Shown one piece after another: positions 45,673 to 59,677 of a DNA stretch of 64,000 nt. How positions within the stretch are numbered: the stretch's first letter is position 1; each line of letters opens with the position of its first letter. Source of the DNA: Augochlora pura (Eukaryota; Arthropoda; Insecta; Hymenoptera; Halictidae); the NCBI RefSeq assembly GCF_028453695.1, contig NC_135777.1, forward strand, positions 11,955,714 to 12,019,713, in the 5' to 3' direction. Under the pieces are notes generated by a model. It had not been told where the DNA came from. It saw only the letters and a program-made list of their open reading frames with translations, and searched no databases. The translations under genes were made by a program, and so were the position numbers.

Positions 45673-48600
45673 CTGCAAAAATTAGACTACGCGTATTTTG
45701 CATAATACAAGACTTGATGAAAGACGACGCAACTTTATGTTGTTTACAAATCCCAATTATTTGGAATTCCAATGTAAATGAAACGCAGAACATTAAGTCA
45801 GCGAAGAAGGAAGAAGGTTTGAAATGCTGAATTTAACATAGGGACACAATAGTTTAAACTTTCTACCGTTTTATACGTTCGACCGTTTCATCGTGGGTCA
45901 ATGATTTTATTCGAATTTGGGAGTCGTAGTAAGTATAATCAAGTTGGCGCGAATGTCGTTAATGATTTTTCCCGACAGCTGTTTACTGACGTGTAATACG
46001 AAGCACAATGGTGCTGGTAATTACCGAGTTTACAAACTATTCGATCCAATCGTAGTTTCGTATAATAGACCATTGTGGAGGCTGCTGAAAAATGAAACAC
46101 ACGGTAGTAAATTCTCCGTCTTCAACATACTACATGATACATTATGGTTGTAGCGGACCGTAAATTAAACGTTGCGAACTTCGTTTTCCAACAGATATCG
46201 ATAAAATTAAATCGAGTATATATATTATTATATCTTATATATATTATAGTATATTATATTGTTTTGCAATAAATTAAGTTAAATATAATAACTGTTTTCT
46301 AATGGCTTCTCTAAATGTTTTAAGGCTTTTCTAATAAAAATTGAATTGTCGGAAAAACAATTTATTGTATATTATTGTAGATTTGGTTACCATTTCTTTT
46401 ATTCGAAGTAGAAATATAATTTATTTGACAATAAACCAAATGTTTATCCGAACGATTAGTATTACAATACGATACGTATTGTATTTTAGTAATAGAGTTA
46501 ATTGTTATTATACACAAGCATCTTTTTAAATAGTTATTAAACACATGAATTTATCTAACCTTTTATTTAGACAAGTTTGTCGGGATCTTCAAAGCACGAT
46601 GCATATTCTCATTCGCCGTAAAAAAACGTCTCAGTAATTTTAGTAGTATCCAATTTAGGTAGAGCAGTGAAACTGCTCTATAATTTAATGCTCTGTTTAA
46701 CACGTGTGTTCTTGACAAGAAATATGCAAATATATGGCGGCAATTGGACGTTTCTGTCGAAGGGTCCGAGGGTATAATTGTCGCTGTCCTATCAATGTCT
46801 GGACGAGTTCAGCCGACTGGAAGGATTTTAAATATCACTCTGTTCACGTTACTCGCTCTGAGACTCGCCTACCCCATCTGGACCCTTTTGTGCAATATTT
46901 TCGTTTTGGCTAATATAGATATGTTCATGGTTGAAGCATACCGTCGTGTAAAACGTTAAATCGTTCAAGAATTAAATTAAAGTGTAAGGTAATGTTGAAG
47001 GTACATTGAAGGTGATGATGCGAAAAATTGTTATCTATTTTAAACAATAGCAAAATTTAATATCTTAAAAGAGTTAATATTTAATTACTGTTTATTCAAT
47101 TCATCATCAAGAAATAAAGAAATACTGATGAATAATACTGAAAACTGTGCGTATGGTAATGTGTTTTATCATTGGAAATGCGTATTATTTTATTATTCTG
47201 TTATCTATTCATATGCATACAGTTCACATTGCGGCATAATTTATTTCCAATAAATTGGATTCTACTTATTATGTCATTATTTTATTTGTCAAAGTAATTA
47301 ATTTAATCCACCTAATTATGAATTGATTGGTAGAGCAGTGATGAAATGGGTATTAACAAAGTACGTTTATTTCAAAGTTACATAGCGTATGATAATCAAA
47401 TAGTAAACTATGACAAAAAGGTATCAGTCCTAAGCACGAAATCCCAATGCCTGTAGCATTCCACCATGAATCTTATTGCTACGGCTTATAGCCGTCATTA
47501 ATCCTTTAACTAATCGACGGTAATGTTTAGTCCCGATAGTAGAAGGAAGAAGATCTACGGGATAAGTTGCGAGATTTATCGGGGATTCGAAAATCCCGAT
47601 CCGAAACGAAAAGAAAAAGCAGTGTTAATTAAGGAGAGCGATCACACGTAACGGTATAATTAAGGGGCAGAAAGAAGGATTGCAGTCAGTATTCCAGCAA
47701 ATAAATGCCTCCTCTTGCAAAGTATTAATCGAACGTGCGGAGAGCACGGCTCGTTTAACAAGATATAATGTGTTTCCTTCGCGATGTTGGGCTCACGAAC
47801 CGAGCGTTATAGAGTCATTTCAGCCACATCGAAATTCCAATTAATACCGAAACTCAAGCCTTCCAAAAAGACAGAATTTTATGAAGTGAATAATATAAGC
47901 GCGCAAAATTGTAGTCATTGTATGGAACTTCGCTAAATCGTTACAAACAAGTCTCTTTTTAAAAAGATATTCGATTTTCTTGAATTATACCAGATGTTAC
48001 ACAAATATTAACAGTATTGGCAACTGGTAATTCGATTGGGCGATTGTATTTAACCGATGTAAGCGTAAAAGCACGCTATACGTGATGCGCAGTAAACGTA
48101 ATGTGAAATTAACATTTATAAATGATAAACTTGATAATGGAGAATGAAAGAAACTTTTAATAGTCAAGTAAAAAATTTGAAGAGAATTGGTATTAATGAA
48201 TGAACGAAATGGACGATAATTATTCTGCATTGACTGTGTATATTATAATTACGATAGAATACGAAGCAGTGAATGTATAGGAAGAATTTCATAATACTGT
48301 TAAATTATTTTCAGTTTACTGAAACGGTTAAGGATGGAAGTCAATTTTTATTTGTGTTATATTGTGTTTGCTTGCCATTACCGCAAATACAAATAAAGTA
48401 GATGGTTCGTTCGATTCAAATCGTTAACAGTAGGCAGAGCAACTTCTCAATGACCTGGTGTAATTATCCGAACAGAGCGTGTTTACACGCAAAAAAGTGG
48501 TTTATCGTGTTCACCGATGTGAGCAGTTCTGCTTTTCTTACTAATGACCCAGCTTCTTCCTAAAGGGTGGCAACTTTTAAAGCCGATGGTTTTGTGTACA

Positions 48601-48986
48601 TCCTTATCCAGAAAAAAACTAAGGCTGGATGGCTTCGAAAGTAGAAAGTATAGTTGTTATTAGCGAATAAGAAGTTTTATTAGCAACAATCATGGACAGA
48701 CGTACAGAGTATACCAAAATTATAAAATCAGATCAAATTGAGCAGAATTAATTCGAAATGATTGTTAAGGCCTTAAAAGTGTCAGTTTATTTATTTGACT
48801 ACTATTCTTGCCAAACTGCTAACAGAAAATCGATTTGATTTCGGAAATAGAAACTTTCACGAGACAATGCAGGATTATCTAACTCTCAAACTCTTCTCCA
48901 CCAAATAGCTAATACTGTATAAAAGCATCCTTTTATCTAATTAGAAAAATGTTTTGTATCGAATTTTAGTGTTTATATATTAGTCC

Positions 48987-49125
48987 ATATGAGTTTGCAC
49001 AGTATATATATACATTTCTAATTTATTCATTAATGTGTTGGTTTATTTTTACAAATCAACTATATTTATCAAACTACTCCCTTTTTTTTAATAAATTGGA
49101 TCATACAAACTGTGCAAACTCATAT
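48987..49125. mobile_element. Small foldback element with perfect 17-bp inverted ends (139 bp)
   Basis: ATATGAGTTTGCACAGT at 48987-49003 is the exact reverse complement of 49109-49125. The 105-bp interior is AT-rich and non-coding. This fits a MITE or another palindromic repeat; no target duplication is evident. Confidence 0.5.
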
Positions 49126-49672
49126 ATATTATATATGTATATATACAAATGTGCGAAATGTTATGGATATTAAATTGACGAGGATAATGGTAATCAGAGG
49201 ATTTATGCATTTGTAACGGAACAGTAAAAACATTTAAAGAGTTATATTTATACTTATTTACTGTAAAGCTTGTTATTTTGCCAAACCCATGGAGGAGGTA
49301 TGCATATCTTTTGAAAAAATAATATTCCAACCTTGTTTTAAAAAAAGGGCTCTATTTAATTTCTCCGTTTAAAGTAATATTTCTTATATTCTTATTTGTA
49401 AGAAAAATGAGTAAGTGAAACACAAAACAGGAGAATTTTAGAGAACTGAAATATTAGTAATTATTGAAAAAAGAAATGTTGTTTATCTTTTTTTTTGTAA
49501 TAGACGTAGGCATTCATTATTTTGCAGGAAGATCCTGTTTAACGACTTTCCCTTAATTCTAGTATTGTGCATATTACATTATCGCCCATATTATCGGATC
49601 GTTTATCAATTTCGAAGGAAAAAGAAATCGTAAAAAACCACCCCTACGTTTTTCCTGATCCGTTGGACGGAA

Positions 49673-49702
49673 GGGCGGGGGGAAGGAGGGGGGGGGGGCG
49701 GA
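49673..49702 (+). repeat. G-rich tract with quadruplex potential
   Basis: Runs of GGG, GGGGGG and GGGGGGGGGGG are separated by one or two other bases. At least four G-tracts of three or more within 30 bp satisfy the usual quadruplex pattern. Confidence 0.6.
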
Positions 49703-51108
49703 GTCAAATCAAGATCCTCCGGGGTCCTCCGCGAAAGAAGGGGTTGCATTCGGGCAGGAAGAAAGGAGCTGCTAATTGACACGAGCGATTGCACGTAACG
49801 GTATAATTAGAGAGAAGAATACGGAGCCCGGACCGGTGCACCGATGAACCAATGAACCAGCCATAGAGTGGCGAGAGGGGAAGGAAAGAAACAGAAAGGC
49901 AGAGAGAAGCAGGGGAGAGAAGCAGCCGGCGGGTTTCGACGAGGGTAGTGATGGGCATTTAGTTTTCGCCACCTCGCGAGTTTTCAAACAATTTCGAGGA
50001 CGCCACGTCCCGGCCAATTAACGAAAACATCCGTCGGTTCATGTTCTCTGGAACTCCAACAAACCACACCTGCTCAATTTCTTTGTTTGAATGATTCGTA
50101 ACTAAAGAAGAAATGATTCCGTTCTTTACAAGGAGGATTTGAAACAAATATCGGTTTTGCTTCAAATGTGGACCATGGACGTTTTCGGAACTCATTTTCA
50201 CATTATATGTTTCAATATAAGAATAGATAAAGGGAAGTTTCGAATGGAAGAGAACTTGTAAAATATAAATGTATTTGTTCATAACAAAAGTAGGTATTTC
50301 GTTTGTCGACATATTGAAAAAGATCTTCGTTATTGTAAGAAATGTTAAATGTTAGACAATAAATATTAAATAATTATTATACTCAAATTGATATTCTGGA
50401 TATAGTTATTTACTCACAATATTCGTGTAAACAATTTAAGCAAGTAAACATTCACACGAATTAAGGGGTATTTGAGTCTCTTTGCCAAGATTGTCTGCAG
50501 TGAATTTAAACAATTAAAATAAAATATTATGAAATAGAAATTTTCAAATAATTATTTAATAGGATTATATTAAATGCAGAATTAGATAATTGAACTTGAT
50601 TTTGCAGTCGATTTTTCGTAATTTAAAATAATGATAAATTTTTTCGTAATTTTTTTTTTTTTATTAGTTATTTATTGTCGCATCAACCACTAAACTTCTA
50701 TACAATAAAAGTAGTCGGTTGCATTATAAATATACTTTGCTGTAAATATAACAAAATTATAAAATTGGATGTAACAATTTTCAATAATCAAATATAAATC
50801 GAATAAATGAAATATTACATAAATCATTTTTAACAAAGATTTCAAACTTCATTTATTGACACAAATAATCATGAACTAAAGCAAGTACATAAAACTATGA
50901 ATGGTAATGAGAAATAACTACGTAAACACATATTTTTCAATTCATTAACAGACGTCCCGTAATTTTATCTCATCATCATAATTTAATATTCATTAAAAGA
51001 TTTACAATCATATATGTAGATTAAAATGTAACATTTGTGCATGTAAGATAAAACGAAATGTCAAATGAAATTGAATAAACTGGATATTTTTTTTTTTAGG
51101 GGTGAATT

Positions 51109-51550
51109 ATACAGGGTGTTTAGTGGTAGAAATTGGATCAGGTAAATTTTATGCCTGAGAATAAGATGAAAATCAAGAATAATGAAAATTGCGTGGGAGG
51201 CATCTTTTCGAGGACATCAAATTTAAATATCAGTGGAATACATAAATTTTTAACAATATCTTGAGTGAAAATAATAAACTAAATTCAACGCAAAATACGC
51301 AGATTATTATAGTATACTCTGTTTAATTTATTCTGCAATAGTAGTTTGATAGTAAACAAGCTCTGACATTCTATTAGCGCTTTATTATGATCAGTTATTA
51401 ATTAAATATACGTATATTCGACTGATATATAGTAATTAAATTTTCTTGAAAGCAAAGTCTTATACGGAATTTTGTTATTCTTGATTTTGGTCTTAATTCC
51501 AGTCATGGAATCTACCAATTTGTACTATGAATTATGAAACATCCTGCATA
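51109..51550. mobile_element. Foldback DNA element with about 75-bp inverted ends (442 bp)
   Basis: The left end is ATACAGGGTGTTT and the reversed right end is ATGCAGGATGTTT. Further in, GATGAAAATCAAGAATAATG (left) pairs with GACCAAAATCAAGAATAACA (reversed right), and AAATTGG occurs in both arms. The interior is AT-rich with no transposase. ACAGGGTGTTT-type ends recur in insect DNA transposons and MITEs; the superfamily is not determined. Confidence 0.6.
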
Positions 51551-52805
51551 TCAATATACATGTGTGTACAAAATTTAAGAATTATTTTATAAGTATTTGA
51601 ATTTGCGTAAATATCTGTAACTTAATAATGGTAATATTAATTATACGGTTTACTTTTTTCATGATGAATGAAACAACATCATGAGGATCCATAATCAAAG
51701 AGTAAAAAGAGAATATATAAAGAAGTTGAGAAAAAGTATATAAAGAGGATTAATAAAATAAATTTTTATCAAATTGACCTATTTACGATTTTATATCCAA
51801 AGATCCTTGAAATCATTACAATAAATGCCCCGCGAAATCCGAATGAAAGCACTGCTGTAGTTTTTCCAAGACATTGCAATGCAAACCAGTTCGTTTTAGT
51901 GCTCGAGCTGCTACCAGTGCAGTGCTGTATAAACTTGATAGAAAAAGTATTTTGTATATTATTCTAAACAATCATTATTCTGAAATCTAAGACAAATAAT
52001 ATTCTTAATAGCAACTGTAAAATAAAGAGAATAAAGTACAAAATGAAATATTTTAATTCAATGTTACAGCACAGTATTTAAAATATTTATTGACAATGTA
52101 GATAGATAAAGGAGTTTTCATTAATTTTCTTTTAAAGAATGAGTGTTCGCACTTAACAGAGTGCGAAATTTTCATCAACCACTGTTTCGTGGACTGAAAG
52201 ATAGATCCAGCTAAACTATATTCTATATAAGTTGCTAAGCGACGAAATTTAACTTAAAATAATTATTTAATATACTTATTCATGATACTCAGTGATGTGT
52301 AAATGCTCTTTTATATAAATGTGCAGCCGCGTTATTCTAGCAGTTAGTATTTGTGATACCTAAGATATAGTTATTATATAATAACAATATTATAGAAAGG
52401 AAATCTAAAAGAGTAGAATACTATTTATCATAAAAAGAAAGATAAATATTTTTTCTGTTACTGAAGTTTGAAAAGAAATGTTACACGAAGGGAACAATTT
52501 TTTTTTTAAATACAAAGGTGTATGTGCGTTATAGCACTTACGAAAATAATTCGCTTTTTATTCTTATACATTCCTCTTACTTTACTATTTTTACCTTCAC
52601 AAATTCCTTAACTCTAACAGAGACAGTTATGACTTGTTACATTAGCGAGGATCATCTTACATATTGAAATAAACAAAATATATTAAATACAAGTCTCACT
52701 AACATATAAATAAACTTTTCTTTAAAAAATTCATCAAACAGATCAGCAGTTATTTCAAGATTCTCTATGCACTAGACTAAGTCAAATTAAAACTAATCAC
52801 ATTAC

Positions 52806-53194
52806 TTAAGTATACAGTTTGAAATAAAATAAATCATTTATTATTTGCAATTTACAAAACTGTACGTACGATTTCAAATAATATAGACCATTTAACTGGT
52901 TTGCAATTTTCAAAAGTATACGTGCGATTTGAAATGAAATTGTCCATTTGCTATCTACGATTGCTATAAACAGTTCAAAGTGAAGTAAACTATTTAGTAT
53001 TAACAAATTTGAAAGTGCGAAGAGGGTATACGAACGATTAAAAGTTAAATAAATTGTGTATTATTTCCTATTTGAAACTTCGGAAAGTAGGATTCAAAGC
53101 GAAACAAACGATCTACGAATTTACTATTCGAAATCTCCAGAAGTATACGCGCGACTTAGAGTGAAACGAACTATTTATTATATAGTATTGAGAA
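52806..53194. repeat. Degenerate tandem array, about seven units of roughly 55 bp
   Basis: Units share a start like AAGTATACGTGCGATTTGAA, a middle like AATAAACTATTTATTATT and an end like TGCAATTTTCAAA. Recognisable starts lie near 52807, 52857, 52912, 53018 and 53141, with more diverged units between. The divergence suggests an old minisatellite. The minus-strand frame of 66 aa here is a repeat translation. Confidence 0.6.
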
Positions 53195-53229
53195 TAATAC
53201 CTCAGCGAGGCTTGTTCCAGTGTTAATAA

Positions 53230-54330
53230 TAGCAAAGGTTTAGCGAATCAGGCGACTGGTTCGAGGTGCCTTGAGGCCATCACTAGTCGAGGGGGCTCCC
53301 TCTTCGGGAGAAGCGAGCAGGAGAGACCGATCTCGTGTTGTGCAGGAGAGACAAGGCGGCGGGAGAGAACGAAACGTACCACGGTCTCGTGGATTCTGCC
53401 TGCACTCTGCGACCATTCCGCAGTTACACGTCGTCCAAGTCGGTTTCGTAGCGTACCTTGGTCCCTGGCTGATTGCCACGAGGCACCACCGTTCCTCGAG
53501 ATGCTCGAAGACCCGAGCCGCATAGGTACCGGCATCCATAGATCCTGACTGGGCTCTGCACAACACCGGTCGACTATTTCTCGATTCTGGAAAATCTTTC
53601 GACGACGGAATTCAGGTGCCAAATATGGTTCGGCTCCTTCGAAGCTCCTCTTGGTAGCGATGCTGAACCCGTAGTGAACGGTAAACAAGACTTTGACGAT
53701 CGGATCTGCGTCGAGCGATCATGATCCGATCCTTTACACGCTTGCCAGGACTCGTTCGAGACTAGTGTAGTTTTCGGTGGTTCGGCATCTCGGTGCGGTG
53801 ACACTCGGATTTTTTTCGGATCGACGAGGATGACATGCCGCGAAGAAGATTGAGAGGATTTTAACGCAACGAACGACGCGCAAGGATGCCCCGCCGGCCA
53901 GCAAAAATGACAGGGATCTTCTCGCGATTCGTCCCGAGTGCTTGCCGAATAATTCAAAACGAAAATGTGCCCGCACGGCAAACAGGTGACAAGCGGTTTT
54001 TAATCGATGCCTAAACTCCGTGGCGTGTCACGGAATTAACGCTTCCCGATCCTCTAATGACTGGTGGATCGCTACAACCCGTCCTGGAAATTTCGTGAAT
54101 GGTGTTGCCGCGTCGCGATTGCAACAGGATTAGGATTTATCGGGCCCCGCGCGGTGACAAAGGACGGAACGTGCACTCGCGTTTCACGAAAAACCATCGA
54201 GTAACGGTAATGGCGAGTCTGTATCGGTTCTAGATTTCACTAATTGTGGCTGCAGTTGCTCGGCACGGACTGCGCGCAGTGCGATTTTCGCGGAACATTG
54301 TTCTCCCCCGGGAACCACTTTTTCGCAGGC
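53230..54330. other. GC-rich, CpG-rich patch; candidate promoter region
   Basis: After more than 10 kb of AT-rich DNA the sequence becomes GC-rich, with long overlapping frames on both strands that I do not recognise. In this type of genome such patches often mark promoters or first exons. The candidate exon at 54936-55046 lies 600 bp to the right. Confidence 0.35.
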
Positions 54331-54935
54331 ACTGTGAAAGTGAAACCGGAGTAGTTTAAAACCGAGAGTCGCAAAATATCGGTTCGTTCGAATTGTGCTG
54401 GCGGAAGGACTTCTGCATTTGTCACGTACGTTGATTTTCTCCTCTTAACGCGCTTTGTGCTCTTGTTTTGGAGTTCCGAATGAAACTTTAACGACCGGAA
54501 CATTATAAGCGTGCGTTTCTCGTTTTGAAATGAAAATACATTGGAAATCGTGCGATTACGATAGTTTTCATTAAACTGGTACACTTTTAGTATGTATAGC
54601 TAGTAATAACTTGACAAAGGTAACGGGAAAGCCTTTGCTTTGACTTTGACGCGGCGGATAGATCTCAATATAGCCTGTGAAAATTACAAAATCACGTGTG
54701 TTCGTGAAACGGGAAGTGTACGTGGTAACGTTGCTTTGGAGACAGAAATGTTCGTTGACAGAAGGATTGAATAAATAAGAGAAACTTTCCACGAATCGAG
54801 AGGATTGCGCAATTCGGAGCGCAAAATGCGACATGAACTGCACCGTCTAAATATGATCGATTCGCCAATAAAACAACGTACTCCGAGAACGATTCGATAA
54901 ATGTATGTGTACGAGGCCGTTGTTATCGATACTAA

Positions 54936-55046
54936 TTTAAACGGCGAGTGCGGCGGTGCCTTTTGCCGATAAAAAGTGAAACGGTGCCTGATCTTGCCAC
55001 GGCACTAACTACCTCGACCTTAATGACGTTGGATACACCCGGTTTG
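54936..55046 (+). CDS. Candidate first coding exon ending at a strong donor
   Basis: A frame opens after TAA at 54933-54935 and runs to a perfect donor, TTTG|GTAAGT, at 55047 in phase 0. The likely start is the ATG at 55023, giving MTLDTPGL before the splice; upstream codons read DLATALTTSTL. It sits just downstream of a GC-rich patch, as a first exon would. I see no convincing second exon in the remaining 9 kb, so the rest would lie in or beyond a long intron. A chance donor is quite possible. Confidence 0.25.
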
Positions 55047-58000
55047 GTAAGTAATCGTTTAATCGGTTTAATCGACTATAATAATTAACCCTTGATAATT
55101 TTACCTTGCTTTTATTATTAACACGTTAGTACCGCTATTAACACGTTTGCGTATACAAGCTCGGGTCGGCATGGTTGCACGAGAAAGCTTCAGCTATCCT
55201 AAATGACATTGAGATACTTTTATCGGCACTATTATGAAACCAGGTATTTCTGATCTTTCATTTAAGTATGCCATATACTTTCATATACATACATTTTTAC
55301 TAAAACGTATTTGTTCAACTCTGTACACTCGAAGAATTTTCTTCAATTATCTACCAGTAACTGAAACGTGTTCTTTCGCGAGGTAAAAGTATCAAGCCAA
55401 GTCAAGTATCAAATGTTATAATGTTGAAAACGACTGCGATGCTTCAGTGGAATTTGGTTAAAAGATGCACCGATTGCATGTGTCATAATTATCATTGTCA
55501 TTATTCAAATGAAAGGAACTAGAAACTATATAAATACTTCGATAGTTGTATAAAATAAACAGTGGGTAAATACTAAAATAAAAATTCTAAATAAAATAGA
55601 AATTCTATTTTAGGCACTTTGTCATCGATCCATTATTTTTTGGTCTTCGCTGTTTCGGAAACAGACCTGGACACATTAGAAACAACATGATTTCAAACAT
55701 TATATTGAATTATTCAAATATCAACCAAGATGTAATTTCATTTCGTAATTATTTTCATTATATTGACTACGTTAGATAATTATCCCGCAATGAAAACCAA
55801 GTTTTCTGAGAAACAGCACCCCTCTTTCATTTTCCAATAGAACGATTATTCTTGGAGTCATCCGAGCAAATTGCTGCAAAGATTTCTTGATGTTAAATCT
55901 TTTTGTTGAATATTATTTCACGAGATACCTTTATACATTTGTTATATTTCTCTTTGCACATTATTTGGACGATTTTGATATATTTGAGATAAAAACAAAC
56001 GAAATGATTCTTTATTACAAATTGGTTAATATTTCTATTTTCAAGTGAAGATAACAAATGAAGTATTTCATGAATGTAGTTATTTCTTAGTTTCATTTTA
56101 AATAAAATTTGACTAAAACTGCTCGAAACAAGAGCAACGACTGTAAAGGTCTCCAACAGTCCAGGTATTCGTGCAAATAATCTGAGCTCTCATTGTAGCG
56201 GCATAAACAATGAAATCTTATTTTTTCGACAACAGTTCCCTCTGTTTCGACCAATTAGAGTCTGCGAAAGTAACGCGAGTGCCCTTAGAAAGTGGAACAT
56301 CAGTGATTTTTCCGCGGCGCTGTGGATCTAACACGGTGCACGCATTAAAGTTGTCAGTCCCGGTAACAGGATCTCGTTAGGAAGGAATCGATATGCACTA
56401 TGCACGGTGGCATTCGGCGCCGTTCGACAAATGCGGTTTCGAAGATAAACTTTCATTGGCGCGGTATTACACGCGATAGCATCGATCGATTTCAAAGTTA
56501 TGTAGCTATCAAAGGAGCAACTCGTGTCCTTTTGTTTGTTTGTTTTCTTAAATTCCCATTTGCATACGTTATCCGACAAAATTAAGAATTAAAGAAAAGC
56601 TTCACTCGTTTACTGCAACATAGTCATTGTAAAAGAAAATAAAGTACAATTCGTTAATTTATATTTTCTCTTGTATTTTGAGAATCTGTTATCGCGCGTT
56701 TAAAAAGTCGCCGTAGATTAGCAACTTCGTGTACAGAGGCTGGTTCAACATAAAAAAATGTTAAAGAGTAATTTTTATACAAAATACCCCTAAACGACGT
56801 TGTTGAAATTTTTAGCAAAAGCGTTGAGCAAAATTTGAAAGTTCACTTATCGGTAATTTGACATCTTTGTAGGAAAAATAGTGTACGTCAACTTGTAAAT
56901 TGACTGTCAAATTAAAATAGAGAACTTTTGTGATTAAAACAAGAAAGTAATGCTTTTTAAGAAATAAAGTGACGTTTCTGATAAAAGACATTGAGCGTGG
57001 TTCACAAGATTCTGTTGAGAATGTGCTCGCGCATACATTCAAAGTAGAATTTTTCTTACGTTTTGTGGTATCTGTCTACCATTTCCTATGTGGCTCCTTT
57101 TATCAAAGTGCAAAAACAGTTTGTCGCTATCTGACCGAGAATATCGTAACTTTACCATCGATAAGGACGTTAACTCGTATCCTACACAAAACATTTGGTA
57201 AGCAATGAAATGCAATAGATGTTTAAAGTCTGTGCATGAAACGACTATACTTATCGAGCTTATGATGAAAGGTACCTAACGTCCATAATATATTCATCAA
57301 TTTCTTAATAGTGCTAGTACACGTAATTATTGAGAAAGATTTTGCGTAAGTTGTACACTTCAATATTTTGATGCGTAAAACAGTGACAACTTTTGCAAGT
57401 CATTTGTAATTAAAAAATTCTTTAACGACCAACCTTTTCATGAAATTTTATACTTTATGAAAATAACGTAGCCTGATTTTAATTAATTAATTTAATTATG
57501 TAATTATTTAATTTATTTAATTTAAATAACTGCAAAATGGTCGTAATAAACGAGTAACTACTATAAAAATAGTGAACGAGCCTTTAGGTTTTATGAGTTG
57601 AATAAGACCTAATAATACAATTTTACCTTCAAGTACAATCAAGAGCAGTTTAACAGAACAATCTTCATTTGAAACTCAATTTAAAGATATATCAAAAGCA
57701 AGTGTTATATTTTTGGTTCGTTTCCATCTACGAGTTCATCTCGATCCATTGCGTCACACAGTTCTGTCTCCGCAAATTTGATTCGCGCCCTCTCATTGTT
57801 AACACAAAAGGCATGCGTAAAAAGTTCCTTTCTCCTTCTTATCTCGTTTGAACACCTCCACAACGGATGACTCAATGTCGCGTCGAACTTAATTTAGGAT
57901 TTTCCTGTACCGTATTGTATTAAACAGTTATGCGCATAAAATCTAAAACGTTTTACCAATACTTCTTATATACCGTTTAATAAATGATATTATAATAAAC

Positions 58001-59661
58001 ATGGTATAACGTTGAAGGTGACTGCCAGCGGCCAATATTGAACGTAACTTATTATGCAGATTCTGTCATTAAGGAGTCAATCGTAATCACCAACCCTTAA
58101 TCATTTAATTTATTCAGGGACGCATTTATCGCACTTCTTCATTTTCAAGGCTAATTCCATGCAATTTGAGCTAAGTGATTGCATGTTCTTCGTGACAGTT
58201 TTGCTTTTCTATTATCATTTTACTGGCAGTTATCGACTGAACTGTATCAAGGTGTTTTCACAGTTCTTCTTTTCCTGTACTTATTCTCTTTACCCAGTAT
58301 TCGGCGGCTAAAGAGCATTCTACATGCGACTACAATAATCGCAATATAACGCACAGTAGAATAACAATTTGTGTAAAATTCGACACATATTTTACATTCA
58401 TCTGCAGTGAGAACATTTATCGAAAGAGTAGGCTCTTATCTAATTCCGGATTACATATCTTCGTACTTGGATACCTGAATAAACAGGTTTATATAAACAT
58501 TAATTTTCATGGTCCTTCATTCTCCCTTTGATTACTTGTTCCTTTCTTTTTCAAGCACTTCATCCTTTTACCTCTGGGAAATTACGATAATTACAGTCGT
58601 CTATACAACAAGAATAATAATAATATCAAACTTACAAATTAATTCGTGAACCTCATAATTGTAAATTCATTTGTATTCAAGATTTTCGGCTTCCATATTG
58701 GCAAGGTTATATCCATGTAAGTTTAGTTCAAGGTTATGTATCATATCATCATTAATTGTCTCTAAAAGGTAACATCTACGTAGAAACTGATGGACGTTGA
58801 TTCATGTAAATTCGCAAAAGATAAACCCGTAAACTTAATGAAACTGATAGTGGTTTAATATTTGTCTAATAAAATCCTATCGATAGATTTTATTAATAAA
58901 TACGTCATGTTTACTCGAAATTCAGGAAGTTTCTTTTAAATAACAATCTGAAAAGAGATCATTGAACAATGTTACTCAAGATAATTAATACTTAAATTTA
59001 CTTTACAAATAAAATTACTATGGATATTAAATTGTTTATTAAAGTTCCCATAGTTATGAATTTTTGTCTTATTATTTCTTATACAGCAATCGAACAATAC
59101 GTCGTTCCAAATTTCAAACACCCTTCGCGACTTTGTTTCATCCTTCTCCACTATCGTTTCCCCCTTCTCCAAATTCTGTTATCCAAAATTCCTCATTTTG
59201 TTCTTTGAGTTCCTCTGAGCACCTGATATCCTTCGAAAACATTTTTTCATTAATACCTCTTTTTTTCGCAGCCGGCCTCCTTCCCCCCTCTCCAGGCTCT
59301 CTATCTCTTTCATTCAGTTTACTTTGCTATTTATTCGTCTCTGTTCTTTTCTCTTTCTTCTGTTCCTCATCGAGAGTCTTCAACGAGCACTCCTTTCCCT
59401 TCACTCCACTCTGCAGGCTAGCCAGCCAGCCAGGCTCTCATGGTGTCCCATGTGTTTGTATATCTGAAGCGAATTCGTGTGCGTGGACCGTCCCTAGCCG
59501 GGAACGGCATCTCAAGAGGACTCAAGTCATCGTCCTACCGCTCCTGTTGAAAATCAGAGGCTGACTCGTCGCCGACAAGTTGATTCAATGATGAACACCT
59601 TTTCCCCGCCTGGAAAATAACGATACGCGTTTACCTGGTCCATAAAGTGGCCCAGATATTG

Positions 59662-59677
59662 TTTTTTTTTTTTTTTT
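59662..59677. repeat. Poly(T) run of 16
   Basis: A T homopolymer preceded by CAGATATTG. It could be the tail of a reverse-oriented retroposed sequence, but no source transcript is recognisable. Confidence 0.6.

Noticed and set aside
46744..46959. 71-aa frame with a hydrophobic stretch
   Set aside because: A hydrophobic stretch alone is weak evidence in AT-rich DNA; I found no splice partners and no recognisable family.
53240..53981. Minus-strand frames of 108, 146 and 135 aa
   Set aside because: They overlap in different frames and with a plus-strand frame in a GC-rich patch, and none has a family motif.
55118..55152. Two direct copies of TTAACACGTT, possible TTAA-type MITE end
   Set aside because: They are direct rather than inverted, only about 20 bp apart, and no mate was found.
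59064..59564. 166-aa plus-strand frame
   Set aside because: It is a CT-rich translation (Ser, Pro, Leu, Phe) without domain features; probably chance.
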